A DNA stretch of 64,000 nt, taken from positions 2,108,001 to 2,172,000 of the forward strand of contig OZ004586.1 of the NCBI GenBank assembly GCA_963924555.1, given 5' to 3'. The notes below the pieces were generated by a model. That model saw only the letters and a list, made by a program, of their open reading frames with translations. It was not told where the DNA came from and made no database searches. A program made the translations under genes and the position numbers. This stretch comes from Crambe crambe. Taxonomy: Eukaryota; Porifera; Demospongiae; Poecilosclerida; Crambeidae. Positions 60,746 to 64,000 of the stretch are shown here, in pieces (position 1 is the first letter of the stretch; every line of letters begins with the position of its first letter).

Positions 60746-63082
60746 ATGACCTGCCTATAGGGATCACCTCTGGGCCACAATAAAGTGGTCAGTGGTCTCT
60801 GTATGGAGGTCAAAATCAATTGTAAAACACTTTTGGAACACAACCAAGTGGTCTTTAGGTCTCTGGATACAGGTGGTCTTTAATTAAGGCATGGTTTCAC
60901 TGCAATGCAAGTGCAAGATCTAAAAAGAGCTGTATAAACTTGAGGCTGTTCCTGAATAGTGTGGCTTTTTCCTCAATAGATGCAATTTTCAAATTTGCAT
61001 TTTATATTTGGACAACCAACAAAATAGAGTTTGTGATATTATTGCATGTGTTCACTATGATAATTATGATGTCATTCCCAATTGAGCTGAGTCCTTCTGG
61101 TAGTTGATGGTGGTGCAAAATGAAAGTTCATGAGTTCACGTCATGAATGTACGTGACTGCAACGTTCAATGTATACAAACTGACAGTCATTCTTTCTTAT
61201 CAGTTCTAGTAACTGAGCATGCTCAGTCCTACTCATGAGCATGCTCAGTTCTTGAGAAAAGCCCACTCAGTATCAGTGAGTCTACCACACTAGATATTAG
61301 TTGACCTTGAATTTCCAAAAAAACAAAGTAATCACAGCTCATTTCACTTCATTTAACAATGAATCGATTGACCCCATGATCTGACTGCCCATGCTCACCC
61401 TGATTTCCACATGGGAGGCTTAATTTATCGTGTTTCATGGTGTTTGACGTCATACATAAGAGTGATGAATCCATTGACCCCATGCAACTGGTTATACTCC
61501 ATATTACATATGATTTCCAGTTATGTTTGGAGTTCCATTTCTTAAACATTTGTCAAAAAAAAAACATACCTGACCTGACCCTACATCAATGAATAAACAC
61601 GTCTTTCCAATAATACTTGAGATCTCCTGGACAATCAATATTGAAGCATGCTCTGATGTTTTTGGTGCTTTGACATAACATATCTTATGTGATTAAAACA
61701 TGCTGGTGCTTTGACAGGTAAAACATATCTTCTGTGAAGACTTAAAGCTTGTGGTTTTTTGTTTGTCAGGAATGTTGTCAACGTGTGTAATAGTGTCGCT
61801 AATGCATCGTGTTGTGTTGGCAGAATGTCTATGTTCATTTAGAGGAGGACTCTTTAAGTCACCTGATGATTGAATCAGATCTCCCAAGTTAATACTTCCT
61901 CGTACAACGTGCCATCTTGAAAACTGATGTCACACATGACGACAGTATCTTGTTTATAGTCACATGTTCTGGCTATCAATTATGTTACATTAGCGATTTT
62001 AAAATCCATAGCACTTGACCTTTGCCATGATTGCAGACATGCTGGTACCCAGTAATACTGAAATTAAAAAAAAAAAAAGTGACAGATGACCTATAGCTAT
62101 TTTGAGTTCTGGTAGATACCTTTTTTGTGAAAACAGAGCATCACAGTTATTGTAATCAAAGTGTTTGTCTATAAATGATTGCCTATTGGCATCAGTTTTG
62201 TTGATATTATTAATGATGATTAGCATCTGTTGACGTCACCAAGTCATGCTTGTGGTCCGTCCATTTGCATTTTGTTTTTTCTTCATGATGACTTTATGAA
62301 TACCTTGGTTACCAGAATCACTGCTGTGGGGTTAAAAATCAATTTTAAAGCATCTGTCATCATCAATTATGTGTGGAAACCCTTCAACATGAGATGCAGA
62401 AATCAATCAAGTCACCTTTTCAATGTCCCATTGCAATAGAGATGTGTATTAATTCATCCCTGAAATCCATACGTGAGAACACCTCTCTAATCAGGGACAC
62501 CTCTTCAATCAGGATGCCTCTCCAATCGGTACATTTTCTTCTGGTAGCCAACATACAGGTCCTCCTGTTAATTCAATACATGCTGATGTGATGTGGACAC
62601 TTTGCTAGAACTTTCCTTGCCACATGTATATGCTGCCACAGATTGGTAACCTTAATTTGACCTGTCTGTCTGGTCATTTTCAAGACTTCCCCCCCTTTGA
62701 GGTGTCATGCCACAACAGACAAATTCTGGGATTGCACCCATGGATCATTTCCAATCACATGGCTCCTCTAGGGCTTCTATTTCAGTCCTCTCTCCGATAC
62801 AGGCATACAGAGCTTCGTTCCCCACAAGGAAGTTGTCCAACTTTTCTATGCTTGATGTTAAACTTCCTTTCCCTCCTCCTCCTCCATTTGTTAATCCAAA
62901 CACACAGACAGACAGACACATTTAGCTGTCACATACCCTATCGATACTATTCTTCCCACCTAAAAAAGGCTGATAAAGAGTTTGTGTGCAATCATTGTGC
63001 ATAAGTTCCTTTAATTGGTATCAGTATCTACCTCCCTCCCCATCCATATCCACAATTGAATCAGCTGATGTGGCAGGATTTA

Positions 63083-63085
<3 letters not shown>
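60746..63085. other. Region without a supported gene
   Basis: It contains two neighbouring copies of the palindrome ACTGAGCATGCTCAGT at 61213 and about 61235. A plus-strand open segment at 62702-62925 follows a pyrimidine-rich acceptor (CCCCCCTTTGAG) and encodes a Ser/Pro-rich frame with PPPPPF. That segment may be an exon but has no recognised domain. Confidence 0.4.

Positions 63086-63162
<77 letters not shown>
63086..63162. repeat. (CT)n microsatellite
   Basis: About 38 uninterrupted CT units. From here to the end of the window I see no supported gene. Confidence 0.95.
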
Positions 63163-63166
<4 letters not shown>

Positions 63167-64000
63167 AACTGGTACACACGAGTTGTTTGTGGAGGAACAG
63201 AGCACGGCACCCATAGTAGCATGTGATGCTACCTGATGTCCATGTATACCTGTCAAAAGAAAAAAAGAGCAACTTCTTTTTGAAGCACGTAGTAAGAGAC
63301 AAGATTCCTAGCTGTGGGTTTGCTTCTGGCTTCTTTCTATTTAATTATGTATTGAGTTGGTCCTAGGGAATTCCCTGAGATATACAAGAGATTACTGAGA
63401 GTTTCCTGGAATTCCCTGAGATATACTGAGTTAGATTGCAGTAGAGCAAGCAATCTCATGTTCCTTGACATGATCACAACTGGTCTAAAGGACAACTGTT
63501 CAATTCTGTTGTACTTTTAGTATATCTTGAGCTTCCGTGTTCATGTTTCCTGAGTTTGCCAGTCTTCTTAGTGGGCATTGTGTTGCATCAAAGATACTTT
63601 CCATGTATTTGAGTGTTGTTACTTCCATGTATGTGTGTCCTCATAGCACTCCATGCATGGTCAGTGTTTATTCCACACAGTCACTTGTGTATACACATGT
63701 AATGGTTATGGCGTCTTATCTTCATAATGTTAAGCAATACTGTACTGTATTTACACATGTCTGGTTTATTGAAAACTTTCATAAAGTTAAAATGCTCTAC
63801 TGTACATGTCTGAAAACTTTTTTTCAAAAGGACGTGCAATACTGTCCTGTGTTTTATTATTCTCCAAACTGTGTCACAGTGTTTGACACATACCCAAGAT
63901 ACTCTTTTGGTTTTCTCCCGTCAGCCATTAGCTAAAATCTGGATGGCTGTAGTGGTAACTATAAAAGCATAAAATAATGATCTTTGACTAAGGGAAGTAT

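Noticed and set aside
61205-61250. ACTGAGCATGCTCAGT palindromes as an operator or regulatory pair
   Set aside because: No nearby gene could be supported, and palindromes of this size recur in repeat-rich sequence; noted in the feature list only.

Overview
The window looks like nuclear DNA from an early-branching animal, most probably a sponge; this is inferred from gene content and no species is claimed. It holds intron-rich genes with short GT-AG introns, a calcium-type beta/gamma-crystallin, a local cluster of death-fold adaptor or receptor genes of the lineage-expanded kind known from sponges, and dense microsatellites, minisatellites and MITE-like elements. Nothing bacterial, phage or CRISPR-like was seen.

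Layout. 53-4300 (-): a death-domain gene whose spliced reading frame runs into a second copy of the first three exons of a puromycin-sensitive aminopeptidase and leaves the window on the left. 4504-6822 (+), head-to-head with it: a paralogue with a CARD-like N-terminus, the same middle module, a membrane segment and a coiled coil. 7203-9290: a decayed tandem copy of its last two exons, containing an expanded minisatellite. 9390-10760: a third, more decayed and partly inverted copy. 11038-12780 (+): an intronless gene for an uncharacterised 580-residue protein with a long acidic stretch. 14788-21866 (-): the complete aminopeptidase gene (NPEPPS-type, 18 exons, 861 residues). 22041-23372 (+): methylmalonyl-CoA epimerase (MCEE, 5 exons, 188 residues), 174 bp away and divergent. 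28297-29174 (-): a three-domain beta/gamma-crystallin (257 residues). 30445-35934 (-): actin-related protein 3 (ACTR3, 10 exons, 417 residues). From about 36.2 kb to the end there is no gene I can name, only repeats, transposon remnants and a few isolated exon-like segments with good splice sites.

How the genes relate. ACTR3 (actin nucleation), MCEE (mitochondrial propionate pathway) and NPEPPS (cytosolic peptide trimming) are unconnected housekeeping genes. The unusual part is the first 10 kb. Two death-fold genes share a roughly 250-residue module. One of them appears to have had the 5' part of a nearby aminopeptidase copy joined in frame to its 3' end. The other has been copied in tandem and is decaying. 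The chimera is the best candidate for something undescribed.

Exon coordinates were derived by hand from splice consensus, reading phase and family knowledge. For NPEPPS, MCEE, ACTR3 and the crystallin, the exon lengths sum exactly to whole codon numbers and to lengths that fit the family.
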